Source: Martelella sp. NC20 (lineage in GTDB: Bacteria > Pseudomonadota > Alphaproteobacteria > Rhizobiales > Rhizobiaceae). Taken from it: a stretch of 64,000 nt of DNA. The stretch's first letter is position 1, and the number at the start of each line of letters is the position of its first letter. The notes below the pieces were generated by a model that saw only the letters and a program-made list of their open reading frames with translations, was not told the DNA's origin and made no database searches. A program made the position numbers and the translations under genes. This document shows, piece after piece, positions 34,057 to 44,145 of this stretch. The stretch is taken from assembly GCF_013459645.1 (NCBI RefSeq), contig NZ_CP054861.1, positions 1,662,001 through 1,726,000 of the forward strand, given 5' to 3'.

Positions 34057-35628
34057 CTATTCTTTCGAAGACAGTATCCGCGTTGTGCTGGAAGGCTTGC
34101 GGGGTAAAGCGGTGCTGTCGTGCTCGGGCGTATCGCCGATCTCGGTCATCTTCCGATCCAGCTTCTCCACCATGAGCCTGAAAATATCCGCGTATTGCGG
34201 GTCGCCGGCGCGATTGTGCAATTCGAAGGGATCTGCGTCGCAGTCGAACAGTTCCCATTCGGGCGGTTCATCACCGGCAGTCGCCCCGATCTGATCGAGC
34301 GGCTCGTTGTACCAGTAGATCAACTTGTAGCGTTCGCCGCGAATGCCGTAATGGGCAAACGCATTGTGGATGACATCCTTGTGCATCCAGTAGCGGTGAT
34401 AGGCGACATCCTGCCAGTCTTCGCCCGCCCGGCCTTCGAACACCGGCCGCATGCTCGTTCCCTGCATGTAGGAGGGGACCGGTACGCCGGCATAGTCGAG
34501 AAAGGTCGGCGCAAAGTCGACATTCATGGCGATCTTCCCGGAAATGCCGCCCGGTTTTATCCCGTCGGGATAGCGCACCAGAAACGGCATCTGCAGCGAT
34601 TCCTCATACATGAAACGCTTGTCGAACCAGCCGTGCTCGCCCAGGAAAAATCCCTGGTCGGAGGTGTAGATCACGATCGTGTTGTCGGCCAGTCCCGCCT
34701 CGTCGAGATAGTCGAGGAGACGGCCGACATTGTCGTCGATCGACTGCACCGTTCTGAGATAGCGCTTGATGTAGCGCTGATATTTGAATTCGGCGAGTTT
34801 CCGCGGGTCGGTGAAGATGAAGTTTTCGCCGGTCTTCACATCGATCAGCGTAAGGCTTTCACCGTCCTTCAGTTCCGGCACCTTGCGCATGTGAACATTC
34901 GGATGATCGAACAGCAACTTGCCGACCTCCGAGCCGCCTTCGGGCTGAACGAGCCCGAGATCCTCATAGGTCATGTCCGAGCGCACCCGCATCCTTGCCT
35001 CCTTGGCCGCCGCGGCGCGGTTGGCGTAGTCATCGGTGAAGGTGCCGGGCAGCGGCAGGTCGTCCTCAAACAGGGTCTCATGCTTGTGATCGCAGACGAA
35101 ATGCCGGTGCGGCGCCTTGTGGTGACACATCAGGAAGAACGGCCGCTCCCTGTCGCGGGCCTTGATGAAATCGATGCTCATATCTGTGGTGATGTCGGTG
35201 ACATAGCCCGGATGCACTTTGGGACCATCGCGATCGATGAAGATCGGATCGTAATAGACGCCCTGCCCCGGAATGACCGACCAGTCGTCGAAACCTGTCG
35301 GCTCGTGGGCCTTGCCCTCACCGAGATGCCACTTTCCGAAGATCGCCGTCTGGTAGCCGGACTGCTTGAGGTGCTTGGCGACATTCGGCAACCGGTTGTC
35401 GATATGGGTATCGAGCGTCGTCACCAGGTTCACATGATTATAGGTGCCGGTCAGGATCGCGGCGCGGCTCGGCGTGCAGATCGAATTGGTGACATAGCAG
35501 CGGTCGAGCCGCATGCCCTCATCGGCCAGCCGGTCGAGATTGGGCGTGCTGTTGAGCCCGCCGCCATAGGCCGAGATTGCGCGCGCGGCATGGTCGTCGG
35601 ACATGATGAAGATGATATTGGGTCGCAT
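34057..35628 (-). CDS. Type I (Cys) sulfatase
   Basis: This 523-residue sulfatase starts with IIFIMSDDHAARAIS (metal-binding Asp pair) and carries CTPSRAAILTG, whose Cys must be oxidised to formylglycine for activity. FGKWHLGEG and HHKAPHRHF complete the active site. It hydrolyses an organic sulfate ester. No signal peptide is present, so it acts in the cytosol on an imported substrate. No formylglycine-generating enzyme is visible in the window, so maturation must rely on one elsewhere. It is next to a sugar-type ABC importer on the same strand, which suggests a sulfated sugar. The C-terminal end abuts the IS630 remnant. Confidence 0.88.
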   Translation of the reverse strand: MRPNIIFIMSDDHAARAISAYGGGLNSTPNLDRLADEGMRLDRCYVTNSICTPSRAAILTGTYNHVNLVTTLDTHIDNRLPNVAKHLKQSGYQTAIFGKWHLGEGKAHEPTGFDDWSVIPGQGVYYDPIFIDRDGPKVHPGYVTDITTDMSIDFIKARDRERPFFLMCHHKAPHRHFVCDHKHETLFEDDLPLPGTFTDDYANRAAAAKEARMRVRSDMTYEDLGLVQPEGGSEVGKLLFDHPNVHMRKVPELKDGESLTLIDVKTGENFIFTDPRKLAEFKYQRYIKRYLRTVQSIDDNVGRLLDYLDEAGLADNTIVIYTSDQGFFLGEHGWFDKRFMYEESLQMPFLVRYPDGIKPGGISGKIAMNVDFAPTFLDYAGVPVPSYMQGTSMRPVFEGRAGEDWQDVAYHRYWMHKDVIHNAFAHYGIRGERYKLIYWYNEPLDQIGATAGDEPPEWELFDCDADPFELHNRAGDPQYADIFRLMVEKLDRKMTEIGDTPEHDSTALPRKPSSTTRILSSKE

Positions 35629-35645
35629 GGATCTGCCCCTCTATG

Positions 35646-36731
35646 TCAGTTCTGGTCCGCGGCGAGCGAGATGCCGGAAAGGGACCGTCCCTCGCTGTCG
35701 AAGAAATGCGTTCGCCCGGACAATGCGATGCCGGTTTGGCTGCCGACCGGCGTATTGGAGCCGCCGGGAAGCCGCACCACCAGTTCCTGGCCCCATTCGG
35801 TGGAGACATAAACGAACTCGCTGTCGCCGAGACGTTCCACCACGCTGACCGTGCCCGTGAAATGGCCGCTGTCCGGCTCCGTGAGCGTCATCTGGTCGGC
35901 GCGCAGGCCAAGAACGGCGGTTTGCGGGGCCCCCGGACCGGCAAGCGCGACGGTGCTTTTGTCCTTGAAACGGAATGTCAGGTTTTCCCCGCCTTCGAGA
36001 TCGAGAAAGTTCATCTTCGGCGACCCGATGAAACCGGCAACGAAAAGATTGGCCGGGTTCTCGTAGAGCTCCATCGGCTCGCCGATCTGTTCGACTTTGC
36101 CCTTGCGCAGAACCACGATCTTGTCCGCCAGCGTCATTGCCTCGACCTGGTCGTGGGTCACATAGATCATCGTGGAGCCGGCCAGTTGCTGATGCAGCTT
36201 GGCCAGTTCGAGACGGGTCGCAACCCGCAACTCGGCGTCGAGGTTCGACAGCGGCTCGTCGAACAGAAAGACCTGCGGATGCCGGACAATCGCCCGGCCG
36301 ATGGCAACGCGCTGGCGCTGGCCGCCGGAAAGCTGTTTCGGCTTGCGGTCCAGAAGGTCCTCGATCTGCAGGATTTTCGCCGCCTCGCTGACGCGTCTGG
36401 CCACTTCGGCTTTCGGCGTGCCGTTCATCCTCAGCCCGAAGCCCATATTCTGGTCGACCGTCATATGCGGATAAAGCGCATAAGTCTGGAACACCATGGC
36501 GACGCCGCGGTTGGCCGGATCGACATCGTTGACCCGCTGACCGTGGATCTCAAGGTCGCCGCCGCTGATCTCCTCGAGCCCGGCGATCATCCTGAGAAGC
36601 GTGGACTTGCCGCAGCCGGACGGGCCGACGAACACAACGAACTCGCCCTTTTCAATTTCGATGTCGACGCCGTGGACGACTTCGAGACCGCCATAGGATT
36701 TCTTGATGTTCTTGAGACTGACGCCAGTCAT
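35646..36731 (-). CDS. Sugar ABC transporter ATP-binding protein (UgpC/MalK type)
   Basis: This 361-residue ATPase has Walker [25 protein letters not shown], Walker [12 protein letters not shown] and the CUT1-type C-terminal OB/TOBE domain ([10 protein letters not shown]). It drives uptake through the two permeases encoded upstream. It lies 17 bases before the sulfatase gene in the transcript and 28 bases after the second permease gene. CUT1 systems take up di- and oligosaccharides or glycerol-phosphate compounds. Confidence 0.92.
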   Translation of the reverse strand: MTGVSLKNIKKSYGGLEVVHGVDIEIEKGEFVVFVGPSGCGKSTLLRMIAGLEEISGGDLEIHGQRVNDVDPANRGVAMVFQTYALYPHMTVDQNMGFGLRMNGTPKAEVARRVSEAAKILQIEDLLDRKPKQLSGGQRQRVAIGRAIVRHPQVFLFDEPLSNLDAELRVATRLELAKLHQQLAGSTMIYVTHDQVEAMTLADKIVVLRKGKVEQIGEPMELYENPANLFVAGFIGSPKMNFLDLEGGENLTFRFKDKSTVALAGPGAPQTAVLGLRADQMTLTEPDSGHFTGTVSVVERLGDSEFVYVSTEWGQELVVRLPGGSNTPVGSQTGIALSGRTHFFDSEGRSLSGISLAADQN

Positions 36732-36759
36732 GTCTGGTCTCTCCCAAATAGCTGCGCAT

Positions 36760-37623
36760 TCATCCCTTCACCGCCCCGGCGAGGCCGTCGATGAAGTAGC
36801 GCTGCAGGAACAAAAACAGGATCACCACCGGAAGGATGGAGATGGTGGACGCGGCGGTCATGCCGCCCCAGTCGATGAAGTTCTCGCCGCGAAAGGCGTA
36901 GACGCCGACCGAGAGCGTCCGGATCGAAGGATTGGCGAGCGTGACGACCAGCGGCAGAAGAAAATCGTTCCAGGCGTAGAGCGTCTGCATCACCACGACC
37001 GTCACCACAATCGGGCGGGCAAGCGGCAGCATGACGTACCAGAAGGTCTTGACGAAACTGACGCCGTCCATCTTGGCCGCTTCTTCGAGCTCGTTCGGTA
37101 TCTGGCTGAAATAGCCCGCGAACAGGAGAACGAAGATCACGAAGGATCCGCCGCAGGTGGCCAGCATCACGCCCCAGAGCGACTGGCCAAGCCCGATGCG
37201 CGTCAGCAGGTCGAAGATCGGGATGATGGTGTAGCCCTGCGGCACGAAGATCGTGAACGCGATCAGGGCGAAGATCAGCCCGCGCCCGACGAACCGCCGG
37301 CGCCCCAGCACATAGCCCATCATCGACGAGGCGATGGTGACAAGAACAACCGAACCCACCGTGACGAAAACGGTGTTGAAGAAATAGGAACCGATATTGG
37401 CCTCTTTCCACGCACGGAGATAGTTCTCGAAACTCGGCTGTCCGGGGATCAGCCCCTCATTGGCAAAAATCGCGGCATTGTCCTTCAGCGATGCCGAGAC
37501 CATCCACAGCAGCGGATAGATCCAGACGGCGCAGACCGCTGCCAGCACGACCGAGACCAGAACGCGGCGCATGCGCGGCGAGAACGCCGGCGGGCGGATT
37601 GAAGCAGCGGCATCATGCGGCAT
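36760..37623 (-). CDS. Sugar ABC transporter permease (MalG type)
   Basis: This 287-residue permease has six membrane helices and the MalG-type coupling loop [20 protein letters not shown]. It ends in a soluble tail. It overlaps the upstream MalF-type permease gene by 11 bases. Together they form the channel of the CUT1 importer. Confidence 0.92.
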   Translation of the reverse strand: MPHDAAASIRPPAFSPRMRRVLVSVVLAAVCAVWIYPLLWMVSASLKDNAAIFANEGLIPGQPSFENYLRAWKEANIGSYFFNTVFVTVGSVVLVTIASSMMGYVLGRRRFVGRGLIFALIAFTIFVPQGYTIIPIFDLLTRIGLGQSLWGVMLATCGGSFVIFVLLFAGYFSQIPNELEEAAKMDGVSFVKTFWYVMLPLARPIVVTVVVMQTLYAWNDFLLPLVVTLANPSIRTLSVGVYAFRGENFIDWGGMTAASTISILPVVILFLFLQRYFIDGLAGAVKG

Positions 37624-38566
37624 TGGGCTTCTCCCTGTTGCGCAGATGACGAACCGCCAGCACCTGGAGAATGGTCAGCGACATGATCGCCAGCCCGAAG
37701 AACACCCCGGCCGCACTGGCATACCCAAGGCGCGGCACGGCGCCGGCCGTGGCGAAGGCGTAGCGGAAGATATAGACTTCCATCACCTCCGAGGCGAAAT
37801 AGGGTCCGCCCTGGGTCATCGACATGATCAGCGGAAACACATTGAGCGCGCTGATGGCCGAGATCAGCGCTATGACGATGGCGAAGGGCATGATCATCGG
37901 CATGATGACGTAAAGCGTGACCTGCCAGCCTTTCACGCCGTCGAGCTTGCAGGCTTCGTAGAGTTCGGCGGGAACGGTCTGCAGGGCGGCCAGCCAGTAG
38001 ACCATGGTGACGCCGACCCATTTCCAGACATAGATCGCGGCCAGCGTCCACAACACCAGGTCCGGATCACCGAGAAAATCCAGCGGCCGCTTCAGCAGGC
38101 CGATATCCAGGATGGCCATGTTGATCGGCCCGTTGAAGGGCGAAAGCATGATCGTCATCACGATGCCGATGACGGCGACCGGCGTCACCACCGGGAGGAA
38201 GATCATCGTGCGGAACAGCGCCGAAAGCTTCAACAGCTTGTTGTTGAGGATGATCGCGATGATCAGCGATATGATCATCTGCGCGGGAACTGTGCTGAGC
38301 GTGAACAGGAATGATCGGCCGAACGCATTCCAGAAGAACGGGTCCTGAAGCAGTTCGACATAGTTTGCGAACCAGACGAACTTCGCGTTGGAATCGAAGC
38401 CGGACCAGTTCAGCAGCGAGAAATATTCCGCGGCGAAGATCGGATAGAGAATGAAGGCGCCGAAGATGAGCATGCCGGGAACCAGAAACAGATAGTCGAC
38501 GCGACTGTTCCATATCCGGGCGCCCAGACGGCGCATCAGGCTGGCTGACACGGTGGAATCGGACAT
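37613..38566 (-). CDS. Sugar ABC transporter permease (MalF type)
   Basis: This 317-residue permease has six helices after a short basic N-terminus and the coupling loop YEACKLDGVKGWQVTLYVIM. The frame is open much further upstream, but the ATG at 38566 (MSDSTVSASL) has an AGGAAA ribosome site and gives a normal length. It follows the binding-protein gene by 61 bases and forms the channel with the MalG-type subunit. Confidence 0.9.
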   Translation of the reverse strand: MSDSTVSASLMRRLGARIWNSRVDYLFLVPGMLIFGAFILYPIFAAEYFSLLNWSGFDSNAKFVWFANYVELLQDPFFWNAFGRSFLFTLSTVPAQMIISLIIAIILNNKLLKLSALFRTMIFLPVVTPVAVIGIVMTIMLSPFNGPINMAILDIGLLKRPLDFLGDPDLVLWTLAAIYVWKWVGVTMVYWLAALQTVPAELYEACKLDGVKGWQVTLYVIMPMIMPFAIVIALISAISALNVFPLIMSMTQGGPYFASEVMEVYIFRYAFATAGAVPRLGYASAAGVFFGLAIMSLTILQVLAVRHLRNREKPNAA

Positions 38567-38627
38567 TGATGTTTTCCTGAAAGCGGGCCCGCCGCCGGCA
38601 GCGGGCCCTTTACACCTGTTTTCAGTC

Positions 38628-40136
38628 TCAAAGCGCCTCGTAATCCGAAGCCACGTAGTCCTTGGACGGATCCCAGTTGGGGAAGACGAGATCGTCGCGG
38701 CTGACATTCGCCCCGTTGTCCTTCGCCGTCTTGAAGGCGGCATCGAGCGCTATGTTGGTGGCGGAAACCAGCCTGGTCAGTTCTCCCTTGATGTCGGTGG
38801 TCTGGCCGGTGAACAGACCCTGAATGGTCTGGGGCGCATTCGGGGTCGGCTCCTGATAAACGCTGGCGACGGCCGCAAGCTCGGGGTTGCGCGCGAACGG
38901 GTTCGGCGAAATGCGGATGGTGTTTTCGAACATCTGCAGCGCCTTTTTCGATCGCGCCGACATCGTCGACTGTTCGATGGCCTTCGGGAAGATCGGCGGA
39001 TCGGAGGAGCCAACGACATTGCCCCACGCGATCTGGCCCTCTTCCGTGCCGAGATAATGGAAGACATCGGCGGCAATGGTCGCGTTTTTCGACTTGGAAT
39101 AGATGAACATCGTGTTCGAAGCCGATGCAAGCGAGCCGACGATGGTGTAGCCGCCCTTGCCGGGGGTCGGCGCGATGCCGAAATCGAAATTCGGGTTCTC
39201 GCGCTCCCACTGGGGGATGTTCCATGGGCCCTGAAGGATCATGCCGGCGGCGCCCTGCGGCATCATCGCGCGCGCCTGCGGCGCGTTGATGCTCATCACG
39301 CCCGGGAAGATCGAACCGTCCGCCTTCAGCGCCAGCAGAAGCTCGATGGCGCCGACGATCTCGTCGGCGTCGAAGACCACCTCGCCGGAGCGGAAATCGA
39401 CGCCATTGCCGATCGACGTATCGCCGCAGGCCAGCCCGTTGGTCTGGGCCAGCGTCCGGCAGGCATCCCACCAGCGATTGACCTGGTTGCCGCCGATGAT
39501 GAAGCCGAAAGCGCGCCCGGCGTTCATTTCGGTGACCTTCCCGGCCGCTGCGCGGAATGTATCCCAGGTCAGCGGTGTCGTCTCCGGATCAAAACCGGCA
39601 TCGTTCAGGTATTTCCGGTTATAGAGCGTGAAAGCCGAACTGACGCGGGCCGATGTATAAGGCAGGCCATAGGTCTTGCCGTTGAAGACATTCAGCCCCT
39701 CCAGAAAGGCGCCGGGCGGAAATCCCTGCTTCCAGGTCTCGATATCGGGAATGAAATCGTCATAGGCCTGCACCCAGCCCTCGTTGACGGCATAGGCCGG
39801 CGGCATGTTGAGCGGCAGGTTGAAGACGTCCTGTGCGGTATTGTTGCGGATGCCGAGCGGCAGGACCTGATTGATCTCGTTCCAGGGCAGCCCGTCATAG
39901 ACCACTTCGATATCGCGCGCCTTGGCATATTCAGGGAAAAACGCCTTGTAGAAGGTCGCCTTCTGATCGCCGCTGTCGAGCCAGCGGAAGGGTCCATCGG
40001 CGTCGATCGGCCCGATGGGTGCGGGAATATCGAATTCCTGCGCGAATGCCCGTCCGACGCCGGTCAAGGCCAGCGCGCCGAAAGCGGCGCTGCCTGCCAG
40101 GAACTGCCGGCGTTTCATCGATATAGATAAAGTCAT
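38628..40136 (-). CDS. Sugar ABC transporter periplasmic binding protein (SBP family 1)
   Basis: This 502-residue receptor begins with a twin-arginine-like signal (MKRRQFLAGSAAFGALALTG, cleaved after AFA). It has the two-lobed family-1 sugar-binding fold (for example WDTFRAAAGKVTEMN and GPWNIPQWERENPNF). The ATG at 40136 follows GGAGGAG. It is the first gene of the importer operon, divergent from a LysR regulator. With two sulfatases nearby, the ligand may be a sulfated sugar. Confidence 0.9.
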   Translation of the reverse strand: MTLSISMKRRQFLAGSAAFGALALTGVGRAFAQEFDIPAPIGPIDADGPFRWLDSGDQKATFYKAFFPEYAKARDIEVVYDGLPWNEINQVLPLGIRNNTAQDVFNLPLNMPPAYAVNEGWVQAYDDFIPDIETWKQGFPPGAFLEGLNVFNGKTYGLPYTSARVSSAFTLYNRKYLNDAGFDPETTPLTWDTFRAAAGKVTEMNAGRAFGFIIGGNQVNRWWDACRTLAQTNGLACGDTSIGNGVDFRSGEVVFDADEIVGAIELLLALKADGSIFPGVMSINAPQARAMMPQGAAGMILQGPWNIPQWERENPNFDFGIAPTPGKGGYTIVGSLASASNTMFIYSKSKNATIAADVFHYLGTEEGQIAWGNVVGSSDPPIFPKAIEQSTMSARSKKALQMFENTIRISPNPFARNPELAAVASVYQEPTPNAPQTIQGLFTGQTTDIKGELTRLVSATNIALDAAFKTAKDNGANVSRDDLVFPNWDPSKDYVASDYEAL

Positions 40137-40385
40137 AATCTCCTCCCTTGGCGCATGCCGACCGGTCTTCGGTCAGGGCTGCCCCTGATCTGCATTTATC
40201 CGTCTATCATTGCTTACGCATACTGATGTGCCAACAAACCGGATTTGAGACTTGGCGCCGGCGCTCCTCCCGCAAACGCACGCCTGCAAAACAGTGTGAT
40301 GACGGCTGCGATCTGATGGATATCAATTGAAGTTATCAAAAACAAATGCCATTCTTTACTGCAGCGATAATGGAATTTGATAGCT

Positions 40386-41300
40386 ATGCTGGACAGAATG
40401 AGCCTGCTTTTCCGGTTCCGCGCCATTGCCGAGGCGGGCAGCGTGCGCAAGGCATCGGAGGTCCTGAACGTGACCCAGCCCGCGCTTTCGCGGTCGTTGG
40501 CGCAATTGGAGGATTACTACGATGCCAGATTGCTCGAGCGCCACGCCCGCGGCGTCCGGCCGACGCCTTTCGGCGCGAAACTGCTTTCAACGATATCGCG
40601 GCTTGCCCGCGACTGGGAACTCGCCGAAGCGGAGCTGGCAGGCAATGACCCGGCCGCCGAAGGTCGGCTGCGCATTCATGCCGGGCCGTTGTGGTCCTCC
40701 GTCGTGCTGCCGACCGTAACCTCGAAACTGCATGCGCAATTTCCCAATCTGACGCTTGAAATGGCCCCCAGCGTGGCCGGATCATCGCAGGCGCTGATCG
40801 ACGGGCTGATCGATGTTTCGTTCGGCGGGCTTTACGCGGAAAGCGAACATCCCAACCTGGAGACGCGCGCCTTTTCCAAGATCTGCGACCGCCTCGTCGC
40901 CCGCGCCGATCATCCGATCCAGCAATGCCGCGCCGATGATTATGAAGCCGTGCATTGCTATCCCTGGATCATATATTCCGCCGATCCGATCTACGAGGCG
41001 GAGACGCTGCACGCCGTCATGGAACGCACCGGAAGACTGCCGCAGATCAGAGTGCGATCAAGCTCTCTTCTGGCCATTTTCCGCCTTTTGCAGGACGGCG
41101 ACTACCTCTGCATCCTGCCGGATGCCGCTGCCCTCGGCATTCCCGGTCGCCCGATCCTGACGGTGCCGATCGAGCTTGGGCGGCGCAATTCCGATACTGG
41201 CGCGGTCTACCGCAAGGCGATCAGTCACTATCCGCCGCTTCAGGCTCTGATGACGCTGTGCGCGGACTATTTCGAGACGATCGACCAGCGCGTCGCATAA
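40386..41300 (+). CDS. LysR-family transcriptional regulator
   Basis: This regulator of about 304 residues has the LysR winged helix at residues 10-65 (AGSVRKASEVLNVTQPALSR, then LLERHARGVRPT) and a full effector domain. I chose the ATG at 40386; a TTG at 40377 is possible. It is divergent from the sugar importer/sulfatase operon across a 249-base gap and convergent with the second sulfatase gene, so it very likely controls the sulfated-compound genes. The gap contains an A+T-rich promoter-like stretch and short TATC/GATA half-repeats near 40318-40338. Confidence 0.88.
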   Translation: MLDRMSLLFRFRAIAEAGSVRKASEVLNVTQPALSRSLAQLEDYYDARLLERHARGVRPTPFGAKLLSTISRLARDWELAEAELAGNDPAAEGRLRIHAGPLWSSVVLPTVTSKLHAQFPNLTLEMAPSVAGSSQALIDGLIDVSFGGLYAESEHPNLETRAFSKICDRLVARADHPIQQCRADDYEAVHCYPWIIYSADPIYEAETLHAVMERTGRLPQIRVRSSSLLAIFRLLQDGDYLCILPDAAALGIPGRPILTVPIELGRRNSDTGAVYRKAISHYPPLQALMTLCADYFETIDQRVA

Positions 41301-41305
41301 CGCCC

Positions 41306-42844
41306 TCAGGCGCCGGCAATTCGCGGCATGCGGGTGGGTTCGGATTTCATGATGCCCTGTATCATGGCGTGAAGCATCCCGGCCTTGAGGTCCTGCGAGG
41401 CGGGATCATCCCAGAGATTGCTGATCTCGCCGGGGTCATCGCGAAGGTCGAACAACTCGCCGAAACGGCCTTGACGGTAAACCGTGATCTTGTAGCGCCG
41501 GTCGACATAGGTCTCGACATGCGGCATCACCGGGTTGTGCCGGTTCTCGCATAAAATGAAATCCCGCGCTTCCGGTCCGCCCCGCCAGTTCGACCATTGC
41601 GACACGCCCTGCATTTCTCCGGGCACGGCAATGCCGGCGGCCTCCAGAAAGGTCGGCGCCAGATCGACGAGGCTCTGCAGGTCCTGCGTGACCGCGCCGG
41701 CGGCCACCTTCCCCGGCAGCCTGACGATCATCGGCAGGCGCAGCATGTCTTCATAATGGAACGGCCCTTTGGCGATGAGGCCGTGCTGGCCGAGGAAATG
41801 GCCATGATCGGTCGTGAACACCACCAGCGTATTCTCCGTCAGGCCCATATCATCAAGCCTGTCCAGGATGCGTCCGATCTCGGAATCCAGAAAGCTCATC
41901 ATTCCGAAATAGGTGGCCTTGTCCTTCTTCAGCTCCTCTTCCGGATAGAGATGGCTTTCGCACCCGTGCGCCTGAAAGGGATCGTGCCAGTCTGCGAAGT
42001 CGGGTTCTGCCTGCTGGGTCATGGCGAAATGCGGCGGGTTGCGATCATGTTCGCCGGGCGTCACCCGGTCGATATCCATATCCTCGGGATCGTACATCGA
42101 TGCCCATGGCTCGCTGACGGTATAAGGCGGATGCGGATCATGAAAGCTGGCCCACAGGAAGAACGGCTTTGCGCTGCGGCCGTGCTCATCGAGATAGGCC
42201 ATGCTGCGCTCCGCGGTCCAGGTCGTATAGTGCATGTCGGCGGGGAGAGACCAGGATCGGTCAGCCCTTGTGTAGCCGCCCTTTCCGCCGAGGCGGGGCG
42301 CGTTCCTTGCGCTTTCGCCGTGAACCGGCTGGAAATAGTCCCGCCAGTCGACAAGCCCCTTGTCCTCCATCCAGATCGCGTAGTGCTGGCCCGCATGGCT
42401 TTCATCGGCGTGATTGCGGGCAAGCTCCAGATGCTCGAACCCGTACCATGTTCTGTTGAACCCCCGCCAGAAATCCAGATCGCGAAGGACCGGCTGGCAC
42501 TCGAGAGATTCAGAGCCCGGCGCGCTCGCCAACGGTTGAAAATGCGCCTTGCCGATCAGGGCGGTACTGTAGCCTGCGGCAATCAGATGATCACCGACAG
42601 TCGGGACGTCCTCCGGCAGCTTCACCCCGATTGTCCAGGCCCCATGATGCGACGGGTACTGCCCGGTGATGATGCTTGCCCGCGATGGCGTGCACACCGG
42701 CGACGGGCAATAGGCGCGGTCAAACCGCGTCCCCTGCATGCACAACCGGTCAAGATTGGGAGTCTTGAGCTTCGCATCGCGCACCCCGAGCGCATCGTAG
42801 TGTTGCTGATCGGTGGTGATCAGCAAAATATTCGGCCTCGTCAT
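41306..42844 (-). CDS. Type I (Cys) sulfatase / phosphonate monoester hydrolase-like
   Basis: This 512-residue enzyme has the N-terminal ILLITTDQQHYDALG and the formylglycine signature CTPSRASIITGQYPSHHG. A late metal-binding FTTDHGHFLGQHGL also fits sulfatases and phosphonate monoester hydrolases. The frame extends upstream but homology starts at the ATG at 42844. No signal peptide is visible, so it is cytosolic. It is a second, distinct sulfatase next to the LysR gene and importer. It may act on a different sulfate group of the same substrate. From 42845 to 43077 no gene is seen. Confidence 0.88.
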   Translation of the reverse strand: MTRPNILLITTDQQHYDALGVRDAKLKTPNLDRLCMQGTRFDRAYCPSPVCTPSRASIITGQYPSHHGAWTIGVKLPEDVPTVGDHLIAAGYSTALIGKAHFQPLASAPGSESLECQPVLRDLDFWRGFNRTWYGFEHLELARNHADESHAGQHYAIWMEDKGLVDWRDYFQPVHGESARNAPRLGGKGGYTRADRSWSLPADMHYTTWTAERSMAYLDEHGRSAKPFFLWASFHDPHPPYTVSEPWASMYDPEDMDIDRVTPGEHDRNPPHFAMTQQAEPDFADWHDPFQAHGCESHLYPEEELKKDKATYFGMMSFLDSEIGRILDRLDDMGLTENTLVVFTTDHGHFLGQHGLIAKGPFHYEDMLRLPMIVRLPGKVAAGAVTQDLQSLVDLAPTFLEAAGIAVPGEMQGVSQWSNWRGGPEARDFILCENRHNPVMPHVETYVDRRYKITVYRQGRFGELFDLRDDPGEISNLWDDPASQDLKAGMLHAMIQGIMKSEPTRMPRIAGA

Positions 42845-43077
42845 AAACGCCTCCCGTCCAGACGCCGCACCATAGCGAAAAGAAGCGCGAGGAGCTTTCG
42901 AAAGGTATAACCGCTCCATACAACAATTTTATCGCTCGCAGGCAGAGCCGGCTCAGTCTTCGGTTTTCCCTGCCGACGGCGCCCGTCGAATAAATACTTG
43001 ACTAAAACATTCATATTTGATTTCTCGAGCGCAGGGTTTTTGCGCCTTCGGACGAAGGCCTGCCAGAGGAGTCTCGA

Positions 43078-44145
43078 ATGTCAAATCGTCGTGCAGCATG
43101 GTCAGCGGTTACGGTGTCGCTTTGCCTTTTCGTACCGGTCGCCGCCCAGGCGGAAAGCGCCTTCACCGATCATCGCGGAAAGACGATTACGTTCCAGACG
43201 CCGCCGGAGCGGGTCGTCACGATCGTCCGTTCCGCCCCGATCATCTACCGGGCGGTCGACGAGACGGCCGACCACATTGTCGGGATGAACAAGGACTCCC
43301 TCGACCGCTATTTCACCGAGGGCATCTACACCGAGATGATCCCGGAAATGTCGAAGATCAGCACAAGCGCCGCGCAGGAAGGCTTCGTGCCGAACGTCGA
43401 GGCGATCCTGGCCGAAAAGCCGGACGCCGTGATCCAGTGGACCCACGACGAGAAACTGATCGGGCCGCTTGAACGGGTTGGCCTGACCGTTGTCGGCTGG
43501 CAGTGCTGCACGGAACAGGACAGGCTCGATTACGTGACGCTGACCGGCTACATGACCGGCCGCAATGACCGGGCACAGGCCATCCTCAAGTCCCAGTCCG
43601 ATTCTCTCGGGGCGCTCAGTGAAAGGGTGTCGGTCCTTGCTGGCGCGGATATGCCGTCCGTCCTGCATATCGACCAGATCGGCGACCAGTACCGCGTCAT
43701 CGCCAACGGCTCGCAAGATCTTTCGCTCAGCGGCGTGACCAACCCGGCGGCCGACGGCAGCGGCGAGTGGTGGCGCACCGTCGACATGGAACAGCTCCTG
43801 GTCTGGAACCCGGACATCATCATCATTCCGGCCTATGCCGCCGAACTCGACCCGCAGGATTTCTTCGACGATCCGCTGCTCGCGAACATGGCGGCAGTCC
43901 AGGCCGGGCGCGTCTACAAGCAGCCGGTCTTCGCCAGAACCCCGGACGCGCCGGAAATCTTCCTGACCTCGGTCTGGCTCGCGGCCATCGCCCACGGCTC
44001 CGAATATGCGCCGGCCTTCAAGACCCAGATCACGGATGTCTACAAGCTGATCTACGGCGCCGACCTGTCCGGCGACCAGATCAAGGCCGTTCTCGAAAGC
44101 GACAGCAACGCGCCTGCATTCGATTATGCCGAACTCTTCGGCTGA
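43078..44145 (+). CDS. Iron-chelate/cobalamin-type ABC transporter periplasmic binding protein
   Basis: This 355-residue protein has a Sec signal (cleaved near AAQA-ES, about residue 25) and the helical-backbone TroA/BtuF-type fold: FTDHRGKTITFQTPPERVV, NVEAILAEKPDAVIQWTHDE, then DIIIIPAY. It binds a metal chelate such as a siderophore, heme or cobalamin and delivers it to the FecCD-type permease encoded next, with which it overlaps by 20 bases. No regulator lies in this operon. Confidence 0.88.
   Translation: MSNRRAAWSAVTVSLCLFVPVAAQAESAFTDHRGKTITFQTPPERVVTIVRSAPIIYRAVDETADHIVGMNKDSLDRYFTEGIYTEMIPEMSKISTSAAQEGFVPNVEAILAEKPDAVIQWTHDEKLIGPLERVGLTVVGWQCCTEQDRLDYVTLTGYMTGRNDRAQAILKSQSDSLGALSERVSVLAGADMPSVLHIDQIGDQYRVIANGSQDLSLSGVTNPAADGSGEWWRTVDMEQLLVWNPDIIIIPAYAAELDPQDFFDDPLLANMAAVQAGRVYKQPVFARTPDAPEIFLTSVWLAAIAHGSEYAPAFKTQITDVYKLIYGADLSGDQIKAVLESDSNAPAFDYAELFG

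Noticed and set aside
34120..35811. A 563-codon plus-strand open frame
   Set aside because: It is antisense to the sulfatase gene, which has a complete CTPSR active site and normal length. No family is visible in the plus-strand frame.
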